From: Tribonema minus
Taxonomy: Eukaryota > Sar > Xanthophyceae > Tribonematales > Tribonemataceae
NCBI GenBank assembly: GCA_017506865.1
Contig: JAFCMP010000523.1
Location: 699,596-763,595, forward strand
Reading direction: 5' to 3'
DNA: 64,000 bases
Shown here: positions 12,201-23,018 of the stretch, in pieces
How positions within the stretch are numbered: position 1 is the stretch's first letter
How the letters are laid out: each line of letters opens with the position of its first letter
The notes under the pieces: generated by a model
The model's input: the letters and a program-made list of their open reading frames with translations, nothing else
Databases searched by the model: none
What the model was told of the DNA's origin: nothing
Program-made: the position numbers and the translations under genes

Positions 12201-15200
12201 TGCGCCAGGACCCGTGCGCTAGCCTGTTGGCGGCGGCGGCTGGTGTCGCGCGAGTCACCAATAGGTGCAGCCTGCGTCGGCTTGCCCACGGCACCAGCCG
12301 AGGCAGCCTCTAGGTCCTCCACCAGGCAATCCTCGTATTGACGTCGAAGAACATTTGAAAGGCCGGCTTGTAGTCCGTGCGTGAAGTGACCGCGCCGGCG
12401 GCGGGGCACTACCTTCCTGCAGATCTCGTCAGCATAGGCCTCCCAGTCGTCGTCGTCGTCCTCCTGCCCGCCGCTGCAGCTGCTTTCTTCCGCGCTAGTT
12501 TGTGTTTTAGCGGGCGTGGAAGGGGCAGCCGCGGCAGCGGCTTGAGGGCCAGGTACGGTCGCCGCCGCAGCGGCCGCCTCGGCGCCAGGCACAATGCCGT
12601 GGGTGTGTGGGGCTGGCTCAGTGGTCACTGTCTCCGTGACGGCAGTTGCGGCGTAGATCGCTTGCACCGCAGTGGGGAGCGTCGACGCTGCGGCCGTCGT
12701 ATCTGCTGCCCACCGTAGCAACGATGCTGGGAGCTGCTCGGCCACAGCTGTGCGTGATTTTTCGCCGCCATCAGCTGTCAGCGCTCGCGTAGAGCGTCGC
12801 ACGGCCTCGATAATTGGCGGCAGTCCCTGGTCCTCGCGTATTGCGCATGAGTAGTACTGCTCTTGAAAGGGCCACAAAGCGTCATGTACCAGCGCTAGTC
12901 ATAGTATAGCCGGCGCTTGTCAAAGTATTCATTGCATACTGAACTTTCACATGACACCGTGGCCTACGGATTGGTCATGATTGGACATCGAAGTGTGCCG
13001 CCTTATCAAGAGGATAGACAAGTCTGAGACTAGCTATGAAGTACCTTTAGGTTTAGTACAACCTCCGGTCATGCACAATCTGAAGTAGTGCTGCCCAATG
13101 AACCTCAAGAGAAGGTGACTCACCCATCTCCCACACAGCGTCCACGACAGACGTGAACTTTGTCAGGTCCTGGTGGTTGACCTCAAATGCGTCAAAGGCG
13201 CTGCAGGAGCGCAACATACAGACACAAGCAGCAAAGCAGGGCGAGGCATGGCGCATGGCAACTGTTAATAGCATATCAATGGTGATGAGATGGAGGCTAC
13301 AGAGCAATAACCCTCCTCGGAAGAAAGTCATCGGATGCGTGCTACAGCCCCGTGCAAAAGCAATCAATGCGCTGCACAGAATTACTTGTGGACGTGAGCA
13401 CATGTTTTGTCATTCACTTCTTTTCGAAGACTTCAACATTTTAAAATGTGCACATGCACGGAGCCAACCAGTTGAAGTTGGCATCACGTTTTTTGTACAT
13501 ATCGCCACTTCTTCAGGCAATTCATCATACTCAAGTGAACAAACGCCACAGACAGTTTGCCAAGGCGAACACATTTGATTCAATTTAACCTGACAGAGCG
13601 ACATGTGCACGGGCGGGAGGCACAAAGTGATAATAATGTGGTGCAGTCAGTTCGACTTCTGCTATGGCAGGAGCATTTTCTGCGCCTGAAGCAGTGTGAG
13701 TTTATTGATCGATAGCAATCATACCTTGTGATGACAAACAGGTTAACTGGTGCAGCCGGCCTGTTGGACGTGAAGCTGGCAAAGCCGGCGAGGTTGAAGT
13801 AGCCCCTCTCCAGCATGCAAGCAGCCTGGCACACACAAGGCACTACAGGGTCAGCACGCAATCACCTCACCGTACGCTGAGTAGCAAACTGCAGGTTGCG
13901 TCTGATATCAAATGCGTCTGACAGGCTCGTGCACCACCAGTACTGCCAAACAACGCGCCTCTGACCTACAGTGCTCAGCATCTCACTCTTGATAATTGTG
14001 GCGGCAGTCAGCAGCTCATGGGTTCAATTGAGATGACTGTTGTTGTGGCGCTGCCAATTCAGCATCAGGCCCTAATGACACTCGCGCGTCATCTGCACAG
14101 CATGTTCACCGGCTATATTATATTCATTCCCCCCTCCCCCCCCCCCCCCCCTTGCCACCTAGCATTGTGCATGCCATAGGTTTTGGTACTCTCGTCTAAG
14201 TCCATCAGGGCCAATATTGGAGCGGCGGCTTTGCCATGACTGCATCAACGCTAATTACGACAGTGCAAAAGTGGCCGCTGCAGCTATGCTCAGTGTATTG
14301 CTGAATTTGTGAGTGTGCATTTGCCAGTGCCTTCCTGCAGCATGGGGCCATGTTCTCTGAGGTCCAAGGGCTAAAAATGCGCACCACAGTAAAGCTGCTG
14401 AGCATGGCCTCGTTTGTGGGAGACAGTGGATGCTCAAAGTTATGCGGCGCAAGGAATAAAGTAGTTTAGAGCAGCCTCATAAATCTTGGTGCTGCTGGAA
14501 TTAAAATGGCGCATTCATCAATATGCTTGTCTACCCCCCCCCCCTCCCCCCCCACTTCCAACCCCACCCCAATCCGTTACTGCAGTTATTTGTACCTGAA
14601 GGCAGCAAGGGCCGCCGTTCCATTTGTCGAAGCATGCCTTGGAGGACAGATTCTGCAGCAGGAGAGCAGCACAGTACCACCTTGCATAAAACGCAGTAAA
14701 AAACTATGCGTGCAACTCACGGTGTTCATGTTGATTGCAGACATGAAGGACGATAAGTTGACGGGTGCATTCTTTCATGTGTCTGAAAGTTGCACGTGCG
14801 CAAGAGCAACCGGCAAAACGCGTGCCAACTAGAAAACAGCAAGGAAAGCTTTACCAATCTGAGCAAATGGCTCATTTGCGAACCAGTCTCAATGGACTGG
14901 AGACATCCATTCTCAAATCATACTTCACTGGTTCATCGCAGCAGCGCAAATTCGTTCGGTCTTTGTTGGAAGTCACCACAATTGCAAGGCGCTGATTTCT
15001 TGTACGTCAAAATACTAAAAAAACACTCGAGGTATGCAGGTTTGGAGATAACGCGTGCGACAGATTTTTCCTTCGTATCAATAGAGGCACACACACGAGG
15101 AGAGTATGCGTGTGCACACCATGTTAATTATAAAAGTGCAAAACAGCATCATGTTTATTTCTGCAACACCAGCATCTCTCGGAGACCATTTGCCCAACAA

Positions 15201-18200
15201 AACGTAGGCATGTTTGCAAAACATGCCTAAACAGCATCATGTTTATTTCTGCAACACCAGCATCTTTCGGAGACCATTTGCCCAACAAAACGTAGGCATG
15301 TTTGTAAAGACAAATGGGCACTATCAAAATTTGAATGTCGAAATTCCCTCAAGTCTCTCCGGATGTATTCTGTAGAGTACTCGACTATTGCTGGCCGCAT
15401 CTTTTTCACAGATATGAACTTATTTGAGGGTAGTACCTGCAGGGTCATGTCAATGTTGGCCATGTAGCCACCGTGATTGATGAACCAGCTGCTGTCGAGA
15501 ACAACATTGAGCTCCGCCACCTGCATGCGCAATTACAGATCACGATGTTCACCAGCGTTTTGACCTGTGGTTTGCGCATTGCGCATGTCATGCTGATGAT
15601 GCGGCAGCCAAGCTGGCACATCTTCAAGTTTGGGCATACATACCCTTCCATAAAGTTCAACTTAGGACTGCAAGTGTTTGCGCATTGTGTATGTCATGTG
15701 GTGGACAAGGGCGACGCCGATGATGAACGATCAAGCTGGCGCATCCTGAGGCGTGCATACACTTCAAAAACTTCAAGGCTGCACTTCAAGTTTAAGGTAG
15801 GTCTGTAAGTGCTGTGTGATGTATAGTGAAATGTGCTGTCGTCAATGTGTGCACGAAACCTGTAGCACGATAGAGAGGCGTAAAAAACGTACGCACAGCA
15901 TGGCAGTGGCAGCACACTTTGCACTGCCCCGGCAGCTGTTTGATGGCACAGCGGACATACATTCACCTCTCAATGCAAAATACATATGGCCAACACGATG
16001 GCCAATGTCAGCAACGCTCAACACCTCACAACTCCCCCTACGTACCTGTGGCAGGCTGGAACGGAGCCACGTCATGTGGTTTATGACAGCGACGCCGCCG
16101 GCGCTAGAGCCATGCAGCATCAGGCGCGTATCCTCGTGCCAGTGCGCGCTGATCTCTGTCAGCGCCGCGCGGAAGATTGCCGTGCCGCGGAAGTGGAGGC
16201 CCCTGCGCAGGCACGCAGATAGTGACTACTTCAGCTTTCGCTTTGCAGTCAGCGCGTACCAAATGAAATAATTTTTGTAATTGATCGTGCGCATGCGCGC
16301 ATGCTTGTGAAGTGCTCAAGCTTGAACAGGGCTTGCACACTTTGGGTTTTATCGCTCTTTTCAAAGGTGCGAGCAGTGCTCAATGGCATTCAGTCGTGAC
16401 AAAAGGTATGTGTGGTGTTCAGTTGGCACCAGTGCAGCGAGCACACATGAGCCATGACATTGCCATACTTCTACGATGGCATTGTCATATAATGCATAGT
16501 GTAAACAGAGAGACCTGAAAGCTGGTGAGCAGATTCACCCTAGCAGGGGTGCTTCTGCAGCACGCTCCAAGGCTACAAGCTGACGGGGATTGTGTTTACT
16601 GGCGATACAGCCATTGCTCAAATTATCTCAGTATCTTCTATACGTTTCAAAGCATTATATCTGTATTACGTTGACATTTTCTTTGAAGCTGAACTCACCC
16701 TGTGGTCTCGGAAGCTGGGGCCTCTCCCAGCCACACATCCTGGCTGCGCAGACAATAAAAAAAGAACGTATGCTCAATAAGTATGGCGCGGAAGTGCAGA
16801 AGTCAGTTTGCCTTACAGTGCAACATTGTGCCAGTTTGCTGAGAAATAAAACTTCATCTGTGACCATCTCCAATCATCAGAAGGGTGACTCAAACATCAC
16901 CTATACAATACCTCAGATTTGCGGGTAAAGATAATTTGTTGTTGCAGGGAGAAAAACGGGTTAGGGTTAGGGTGGCGGTTAGGGGATCGATGAATTCATG
17001 GGAGCTTCTGTCATTGATAGTGGCAGCATTTGTTGCAGTCGGCTTTTGGACATTGCAGCATATGATTCGGGTTACAGAGCGGCCAATGCCTGAGCGTAGT
17101 GTGACACACGCAGGAATATTGTCGATTGTAGCTTTACGGCCTCCGCTGTACAACTTCCTACACTCCAAGACGGGCTGTCACAGTCCAAAATGTACGCAAA
17201 TGATACTTTGAAGTATGTAGCAATGCATGTATGCCACAAACGCGTTGTTCTTGTCCGCGGTAAGGGGATTCTCAGCCCCAGGAGGAGGAGCATGTTTCTA
17301 GTTGTACAGCAAATGTAAGCACGCATCACCGTACTGACAACCCATCAGAAGAATAGCTGCCTGATATACCTGCAGTATACCACAAACGCGTGGTTCCAGT
17401 CCGCGGTGAGGGGGTTCTCCGCGGGGTCCTGTGACAGCAGTGTGTGCCCCTCAGACTCCAGGGGGTATGCCTTCCTGTCGCTGGTGGTCCATAGCCAGGG
17501 GTACTCGTCCACCCTTTTCAGGCACTCCGGCAGCGTCCTACACCCTGATCATACGATGAACAAAAGACAAGCAGTCGCAATGGCTGCATTAAAGACTAAT
17601 GGCGGAGGTTGTGCAGCTCACCGAAGACAAACAGTCTCACTGGCTGCAATGGCAGAGGTTGTGCAGCGTGGCATTTCATTCTTCGCGAGTGGCGTGAAAA
17701 GCTGGCACGCATGGCGTCATTTGAGCTGGCGGGACCTCCAGGGCTGCAAATCCTGCTTCATGACGCTAGGCCTGTCATTGGCGCACAGGCATCTCCTGTG
17801 TTCACCATAGCTGGCCGTGATGGCTGTGCTGGCGAGTCACCGTCGGAAGTGAGAGCACGTGAAGTTGAGGGGCTGGGCCCTCTCTGCATGCACTGGAGTT
17901 GATACGGTTTAAAATGTACATCATCAAATGAAACAAAGAATATGTAAAAAGCCTTGACCGCTTTGATTGTCCTTAGAATCGAAAGGCCTATGAGAGTTGA
18001 TAAAGCGCGCTGTAAGTGAAGGTGGCCATGATGTGCAATGTCCACGGCTGAAAATTGACAAGTCCTCACAACAAGTGCTCAATTATAGGCTTGTGAGCTT
18101 AGAAGCAGCGCGCACGTACAATATGATGCTCCTGTCAAGTAAACCAGACTGGCTAGATCTGCTGTGGCTTGTGCACGCATCTGAGCACAAGCAGATGATT

Positions 18201-19287
18201 GGGACACGCCGAGCTAGAGCATATGCGGCGTGGCAAGACTGAGTTGTGTGTAAAATCGTGGCTTCAGTACACGTGTGAAACGCAATCAGCAGTGTTGCTT
18301 TAATGATTCTGAGGTTGACAAGCTAAATGCATGCTAATCCTGCTGTGAAGGGGCTGCAAAAAGCAGGCACCACTCTGGTTCAAGTTGTGTTCTAAGGCTC
18401 GGCAAATATTGTGGGACTTCTTGGGTCGCAAATTTTGCCCATGTGAGTGGCGCAGCCAAGGCAATTTGCGTGACCTGCTAGAGTCAGGCAGCGACACACT
18501 GGGCATGCTGGTAATAGTATGCTCGCTCTCAACAAAGGGCATAAGCGTGGATTGTTGGGAGGTGAGTCAACCCAGCGCTACTTGCAGCTATAGCAATGCT
18601 TTGAAGTACATGACTTCATGGTGGCCGCATAGTGATGCCGACCTGTATTTGGAAACATGACTCAACACTTGGCACAGGCATCTTGTGAGGAGAGTTGTTC
18701 ATGAACTGCAATGCAATATATCCTACATATAGCGTCAGTATCAAGCATGTGCTTCTCGCGGGCTCACAGAGAACATGGTGGTGTGGATTTAAATCTGCTC
18801 AGGCAGCAGCAGCACTCACATCGACGCCAATGCTCATGTGACTAACCAATCATTGACTTGACTTGCAATCAGCAACTCTGGCCAGAAACGTGTAGACTAA
18901 AGCTATGCTGACGATAATTTCATCTTGGCGTCCATATGTTCTTCAATGGCATGCATGCTTTAAACACTGTTGGCAACTCACATCAACCAGATACATTTCT
19001 GCATCCATGCAAACCTCACTAAGGCGTTTGACAGCTGTATCAGCGCCAATTAACAGCATGATAGCGGTGTAAAGGCACCTACCGCCTCCTCCCATGATGG
19101 ATATGGCCCAATCGCTGCTGCCTGTTGCACTATGCCTCATGTAGTAGGCCCCAGGCGTGCCGTCGCCACAGATTGCACCCAGGTTTTCCGCGTTTGTGAT
19201 CTGGTGCAGACGCATCAGATCCGCTGCGGCCGACGCAGCACAGCATCCCAGCGCCAGCAATGCTGACAGCTTCCTAGCTGGAGCCAT
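210..19287 (-). CDS. NOTUM/pectin-acetylesterase-like domain fused in frame to an ABCG half-transporter (3' end off window)
   Basis: Exons in order: 19287-19083, 17544-17370, 16743-16699, 16202-16046, 15520-15437, 14652-14596, 13960-13871, 13825-13725, 13200-13124, 11023-10918, 10226-10134, 10070-10035, 9661-9505, 9085-8940, 8554-8434, one or two short linker exons not fixed (candidates near 8260-8290 and 7745-7789), then 7532-7361, 6343-6249, 5158-5096, 4550-4464, 3514-3414, 2202-1956, 1365-1288, 957-802, 314-210. All listed junctions keep phase. Residues 1-22 are a signal peptide. Residues about 30-510 are a NOTUM/PAE carboxylesterase: GSSAGG (Ser175), SAFDAF (Asp308), CFSH (His367) and C-terminal CNPTCP. 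A membrane segment (about 531-548) leads to the ABCG nucleotide-binding domain: Walker A GPSGSGK, signature ISGGQ, Walker B FLDEP, H-loop TIHQP, and the NIADTIIDLV linker. The transmembrane half lies beyond position 1. The likely role is deacylation of a wall or secreted substrate coupled to export; the substrate is unknown. The joint at 8434-7532 is the weakest point. Confidence 0.82.
1956..2202 (-). CDS. ABCG exon with signature, Walker B and H-loop
   Basis: This 247-nt exon encodes RDCDLSSC, then ISGGQMRRLAVAVELL (ABC signature and following helix), SILFLDEPTSGLD (Walker B and D-loop) and AIVLTIHQPRPEVFEM (H-loop histidine). All catalytic positions expected of an ABCG ATPase are present, so this nucleotide-binding domain looks functional. 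Its 5' edge, the acceptor side, is the source of the repeat array at 2210-2860. Confidence 0.9.
2165..2870. repeat. Minisatellite made of copies of an exon acceptor edge
   Basis: Units of roughly 90-160 bp repeat a block containing GACGCAGTCC, GATGAGAGGTCGCAGTCCCT and runs of GAGTGAGTGAGTCAGCGAGTA. On the minus strand each unit re-creates a CAG acceptor followed by GGACTGCGACCTCTCATCC, the first codons of the ABCG exon that starts at 2202. Five or six decaying copies lie upstream of the real acceptor, inside the intron 2203-3413. Confidence 0.85.
4256..4322. repeat. Interstitial telomere-like tract
   Basis: Degenerate GGGTTAGGGTT / GGGGTAGGGTTAGG units lie in an ABCG intron. Similar short tracts occur at 5-31, 10627-10650 and 16960-16986 (all G-rich on the plus strand), and a C-rich one at about 37383-37402. 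Confidence 0.7.
5217..5792 (+). mobile_element. 3' fragment of a non-LTR-like retroelement in an ABCG intron
   Basis: This 576-bp segment carries the end of an open frame (5288-5710, ending LLGHSAD) and an AT-rich 3' tail ending TCCATACGTAC. It matches the minus-strand segment 11287-11862 over the same 576-bp length; I noticed only two mismatches by eye. It is 5' truncated, as target-primed LINE copies usually are, and sits in the intron between exons 6343-6249 and 5158-5096, opposite in orientation to the other copy. Confidence 0.8.
6588..6680. repeat. Short tandem duplication
   Basis: TTGGCAATGTGCAGGGTGCG followed by AAGGGTCA occurs twice about 52 bp apart, in the intron between exons 7532-7361 and 6343-6249. 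Confidence 0.75.
11287..12900 (-). mobile_element. Non-LTR-like retroelement copy, C-terminal part
   Basis: A 502-codon frame (12877-11369) has a low-complexity Ala/Thr/Ser-rich N-terminal half. The C-terminal half has a CPWRC...HAISC...H zinc-knuckle-like motif, RADTVIDPG, VLDTSVRAP and ESYGRLG blocks, the layout of the post-reverse-transcriptase region with a restriction-like (PD-(D/E)XK) nuclease seen in some LINE-type elements. No reverse transcriptase motif is visible, so the copy is 5' truncated. It lies in the intron between exons 13200-13124 and 11023-10918. Family assignment is inference. Confidence 0.65.
15143..15308. repeat. Recent tandem duplication of about 80 bp
   Basis: Two adjacent copies start at AACAGCATCATGTTTATTTC and run through CCCAACAAAACGTAGGCATG with only one or two differences. 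They lie in the intron 14653-15436 of the NOTUM-ABCG gene. Confidence 0.85.
17228..17285 (-). repeat. Decayed copy of the donor edge of the 17370-17544 exon
   Basis: The plus-strand text ATGCCACAAACGCGTTG, followed by a TCCGCGG-TAAGGGGATTCTC block, matches the last about 50 nt of the NOTUM exon (ACCACAAACGCGTGG, TCCGCGGTGAGGGGG) with scattered substitutions. It lies downstream of the donor in the same orientation. Confidence 0.7.
19083..19287 (-). CDS. First exon of the NOTUM-ABCG gene: signal peptide and start of esterase
   Basis: ATG at 19287 opens MAPARKLSALLALGCCAAS, a typical hydrophobic signal peptide ending in an AAA region. It is followed by CGDGTPGAYYMRHSATG and an IMGGGG stretch, which correspond to the DGSxxxYY and LEGGGWC blocks of pectin acetylesterases and NOTUM. 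Splicing at GGCG|GTAGGT to the next exon gives GGGGC instead of the usual GGGWC, so the family tryptophan is replaced by glycine. The mature enzyme should face the lumen or cell exterior. Confidence 0.8.
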
Positions 19288-20500
19288 GATTGTCGTTCGC
19301 CCTCAACGCCAAGTGCGTCTCGCCGCGGCTGCCGCTCCTACTGTGGCTGTTGCGATGACGGCAAGCAGTCCGTAACGTGGCTTGTTGTAGGAGCTGTGCA
19401 AGCACCACCTGCAACAGCACAGCGGCAACTGTTTCGATTTGCAGGTTTAACCAGCATTTTTTCGATCATCGGATTGGCCGAAGTGTGCCCAATGGTGGCG
19501 CCTCAATCGTAGCTGCCGAGGACTGACTTGACGTCACTGCATCTGCTGCTAGCACACGGAGAACCAAGAATCTCTACAGTACATTGGCAGTAAAGCCACC
19601 CCAACACAAATATTGCAATAGGTTGGAGAATGTTGGCAGCAACGATCAGCCGCAAGCGTCAGCTTGCTTGCTGCCACACGAGGGTCACATGTATTGCAAT
19701 AAATCCATTCCTATGCTGCCACTGACATGACGGTGATCCCCCCAAATGCAAGATACTTGAGGCGTTCAGCGCGAGCAGTATACTACTTGTACCTCTTGCA
19801 GTGAGCAGTGCGCCCCTGCCTGTGAGTCTATGACACTTACTATCGTATCAACTGGCAGTCTCCTGCAACTGCCACACGTGCACAATTTGCAAGCCTCGGG
19901 CAAGTGCAGTCGCGCCACTACCAGCAGTGAGCATCACCTGCAGCTGCAGCGGCAGACGCAACAAACGCATGGCATGCTGCATACTTGCCTCTTGCAGCCA
20001 TGACAGGGTTTGACACATTCACAAGTGCCGCCACAGCGGATGGACTCATGTGCATATTAGTGCTACAGCTGGCGCTGCGTTGACGTTCACACTTCAACTG
20101 CAGCAGTTTGTGGCGTCTCCGTGTGTGTTCCTGCTCTAAGTCATCTCAGCTCACGACCAGGCGATGCGCAATCAAGTAGAAGGTCATCCCGGCGCTCGCG
20201 AGGAAAAATCAGCAAACCACCAGCGTCTGATGAGCGCTGCTGAAACTGCTCGTCTGCTGACATTGACATCCAGCAGCAGTGCTCCACAAAACGCGCCCTG
20301 TCACAATCCAATTACGCATATCTCAGCAGCTCCCCACGGGTGTATGTACACAGGATCCCTCCCCCCCCCACCACCCCCCCTGTGCGCAGGCCGAAGCGCT
20401 TGCAGAGCATTCAACTTGGCTGCCCCCAGGCCCGAATCTTGGCCTGGCCCCGCCCCCCCCCAGGGACATGTGCGTGAGCCCCCCCCCCCCCTACATATCC
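19288..20500. other. Intergenic region upstream of the NOTUM-ABCG gene
   Basis: I see no convincing exon here. The stretch holds scattered C-runs (20366-20398, 20452-20462, 20480-20492). It probably contains the promoter of the minus-strand gene that starts at 19287 and the 3' untranslated end of the next gene, which stops at 20501, but no clear core-promoter motif is visible. Confidence 0.5.
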
Positions 20501-22521
20501 TCACTTGCGCACGATGACCACCTGTTGCGGTGGGTGCCGCGCCTCGCTGCTCGTTTGCGGGCAGTCGCAGCAGCAGCGGCAGGGGCAGCACAGGATCACC
20601 ACCAGCGCGTCGCACACGGTGGTGCAGATCTGGTCCAGCAGCTTGCATGGGCAGCAGAGGACGTCAGTACAGCACCCCATTCTGGCTTCGACTTGTGGTA
20701 GCTTGTGCGTTTACAGGTGCTGTTCAACTGCAGTGGGACGGTTGAAGGCAAAGGGGGGGGGCAGGAGAAAGGTCAGATCATCTTCGAAGTGGTGAAGCAC
20801 CACTTCACAAGCATTCATGTTGAAATCGTCGATTTCATGGCGGCGTGATGCAAAGCATGACCTGTGAATATGAGATTGTCCGCTGGCAGCTCGTGACAGT
20901 GTGACACAATGCGTTACATGTAATTACTAAAATTGAAAAAATATCAAGAGGGGAGAGAGTAGAGGCGTGAACCATTTTATATCTACTTGCTGTGCTGAGC
21001 ACCCCACCAGCTGTGCAGAGGTTGGACCAGGAACTGGTGGGCTAGCAACTCTAAGGCCAAGGAGGGCAGCGGACGCCGGCGTTGTACGCAGTCCTCCTGG
21101 CAATGATCCTTTCTCCGCAGCCAAACTGGCCTCCCGGTAGCAGAAACACTCCAATTATGGTGTGCAGAATGTGAGCACCTAGAAACTACTGAAAGCACCA
21201 TGTAACACGTGCGCAAGACCTGCGTACCACGCATGTGAATTGAACGCTTCCACATTTTGCGCGTCACCATATTGTCGTGTGAACTGCAAGTTGTCAGAGC
21301 CCGCGCTCAAGAACAGCAGGACATGACGTGAATAGAAACGTTTAGCTAACTCTTCACCTGTGATAAGGTGATACCTGTGGCGTGGATCAAAATCTTTTGG
21401 CGTTTGCGGAACTGCCCAAATTAATCGAATTATGGCTAGGGGCTCTTAAACTAACTGAGGTTAGCTACAATTATTGCATGAGCATACCACTAGAGTGCCT
21501 CAGAGCGCTTTGCAGATGTTAGAGAACAGGTGCAGTGGGAATTACAGGGCCCGTATGCATGACCCGAAAGGCTGCACAGCAGGCCATACAGTAAGACTGA
21601 CTGAGCGTACACTTTTTGGCGGTGGTACCTTACAGCAGCGCAAACGAATTGCACCTCCAAAAATATACGATATTGGACTTTGCCCACTTGACAACATGCA
21701 ACTGCCAGGGACAATCAACATGCACACTCATGGAGATGATGTCCATACGTCTGAAAGAATGAACAACATTGCAGAGTTGAGAACCGTGTGAGGTTGCGGC
21801 GGGCAAGGAACTTGCAGAGCGGCATCCTAGCATTCTTGCGTGCACTTTCAATCAGTGACGGCGTTTACAATTCATTTATCACATGCAACACATAAACGAG
21901 GCTGTCCTGCAGTGACCCAGGTATTGCTCACTACATGTGCCCAAGCTTCTGTAAAGTCCACCTACTCGAGCATCATGTTATTGAGTAAGAATACACATGC
22001 AAGCGCATGCGCAGTGGAGTCAGTGCTTTGTAGCGCCCAATGCTGATGCTTCTGAATAAATTCGAACCGTCGTCGTGTGCGGCACGGAAAATGACATCTA
22101 CATCAACACTGTCCTGCTAGTAAATTTGGGGGTAAGGGAGTACTTGCCGCAAAGCAGTGATCACCACCAGGTCTTTCACTTGCGCAGACCTGCACCAATC
22201 TGCTCACAACCGAGACATGCATCTATTCAGCACGCATCACCAACTCACACTGTGCAATACCAGGATGACACGGCTGAAAGAAAAGAATATGACACGCGAG
22301 CGAATTTCCATGTAGCGGCGCATTGACCTGCTATGATAATACTCGAGACGTGCTGCATCCTGTCGGCTTGATCGAGTGCAGAATTTGTGCATGTTTACGA
22401 AAAAATGGCTGGGTGGGTACCTTTCAATTTGGGATACCTATCTGAATCGAGCGGCTGCAAAACCACTTGCCTGACACTCCTGCAGCCCCAGCTTCTCCGA
22501 ATGCTGCAGGCGCTCCGTGCT
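20501..22521 (-). CDS. Unidentified minus-strand gene, exons only partly defined
   Basis: The terminal exon reads LLDQICTTVCDALVVILCCP and then a cysteine-rich tail (CRCCCDCPQ) ending QQVVIVRK and TGA at 20503-20501. Possible upstream exons are about 21013-21145 (Ala/Pro/Gly-rich) and 22521-22471, which encodes STERLQHSEKLGLQECQ between a CAG acceptor and a CAG|GCAAGT donor. The last piece weakly resembles the linker before a Qb-SNARE motif, but I could not find the SNARE helix, so no function is assigned. The exons may belong to more than one gene. Confidence 0.3.
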
Positions 22522-23018
22522 CTGATGTGAAAGCTCACGCTGAGTGAAAGCTCTCCGGAGAAAAGTCCTGAAAGTTCTCGAGTACTCGACGACTCAAGAC
22601 TTGCGTTCTGACAGGCGCCGTCCGGACCACAATCGGGGGGGGCAAAAAAAAAAAACCCTGACACACAATGCCGACAAAACCCACACGTACCGGCATGTGA
22701 CAGGATGTGCTGTACATAGTTTACAATGCCTTGTCAAAACGTGTTGCACAGCCATGCGATCCCAACATCAAGAAGGTGACGCTCTGCATGCAGCAGTGCT
22801 CATTTGAACATCCACGGGGGGGAGGCGGTGCAGGCAAAAGCACAGACGTGCAGAGTGGACACCGACAGACCAGCATCTTGCATTGAAGTGCAACATGCCT
22901 GCTCACCCAACGGCCTGACAATCACAGCAACAACATACACCTTCAGCTGTGGTGTGCAGCCTCACATGTGATCTGTGAAGTGGTCAAACCACGAAGCACC
23001 AGCCCACCCGCCAGACAT

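Noticed and set aside
14205-14405. Candidate NOTUM exon near 14365-14390
   Set aside because: It has an acceptor-like TTTTTAG but no donor in phase; the exons at 14652-14596 and 13960-13871 already join in phase without it.
18980-19030. Candidate exon EVCMDAEMYLVD between NOTUM exons 1 and 2
   Set aside because: It has an acceptor and a GTGAGT donor, but exon 1 to exon 2 splicing already restores the GGGGC-RTLPEC motif in phase.
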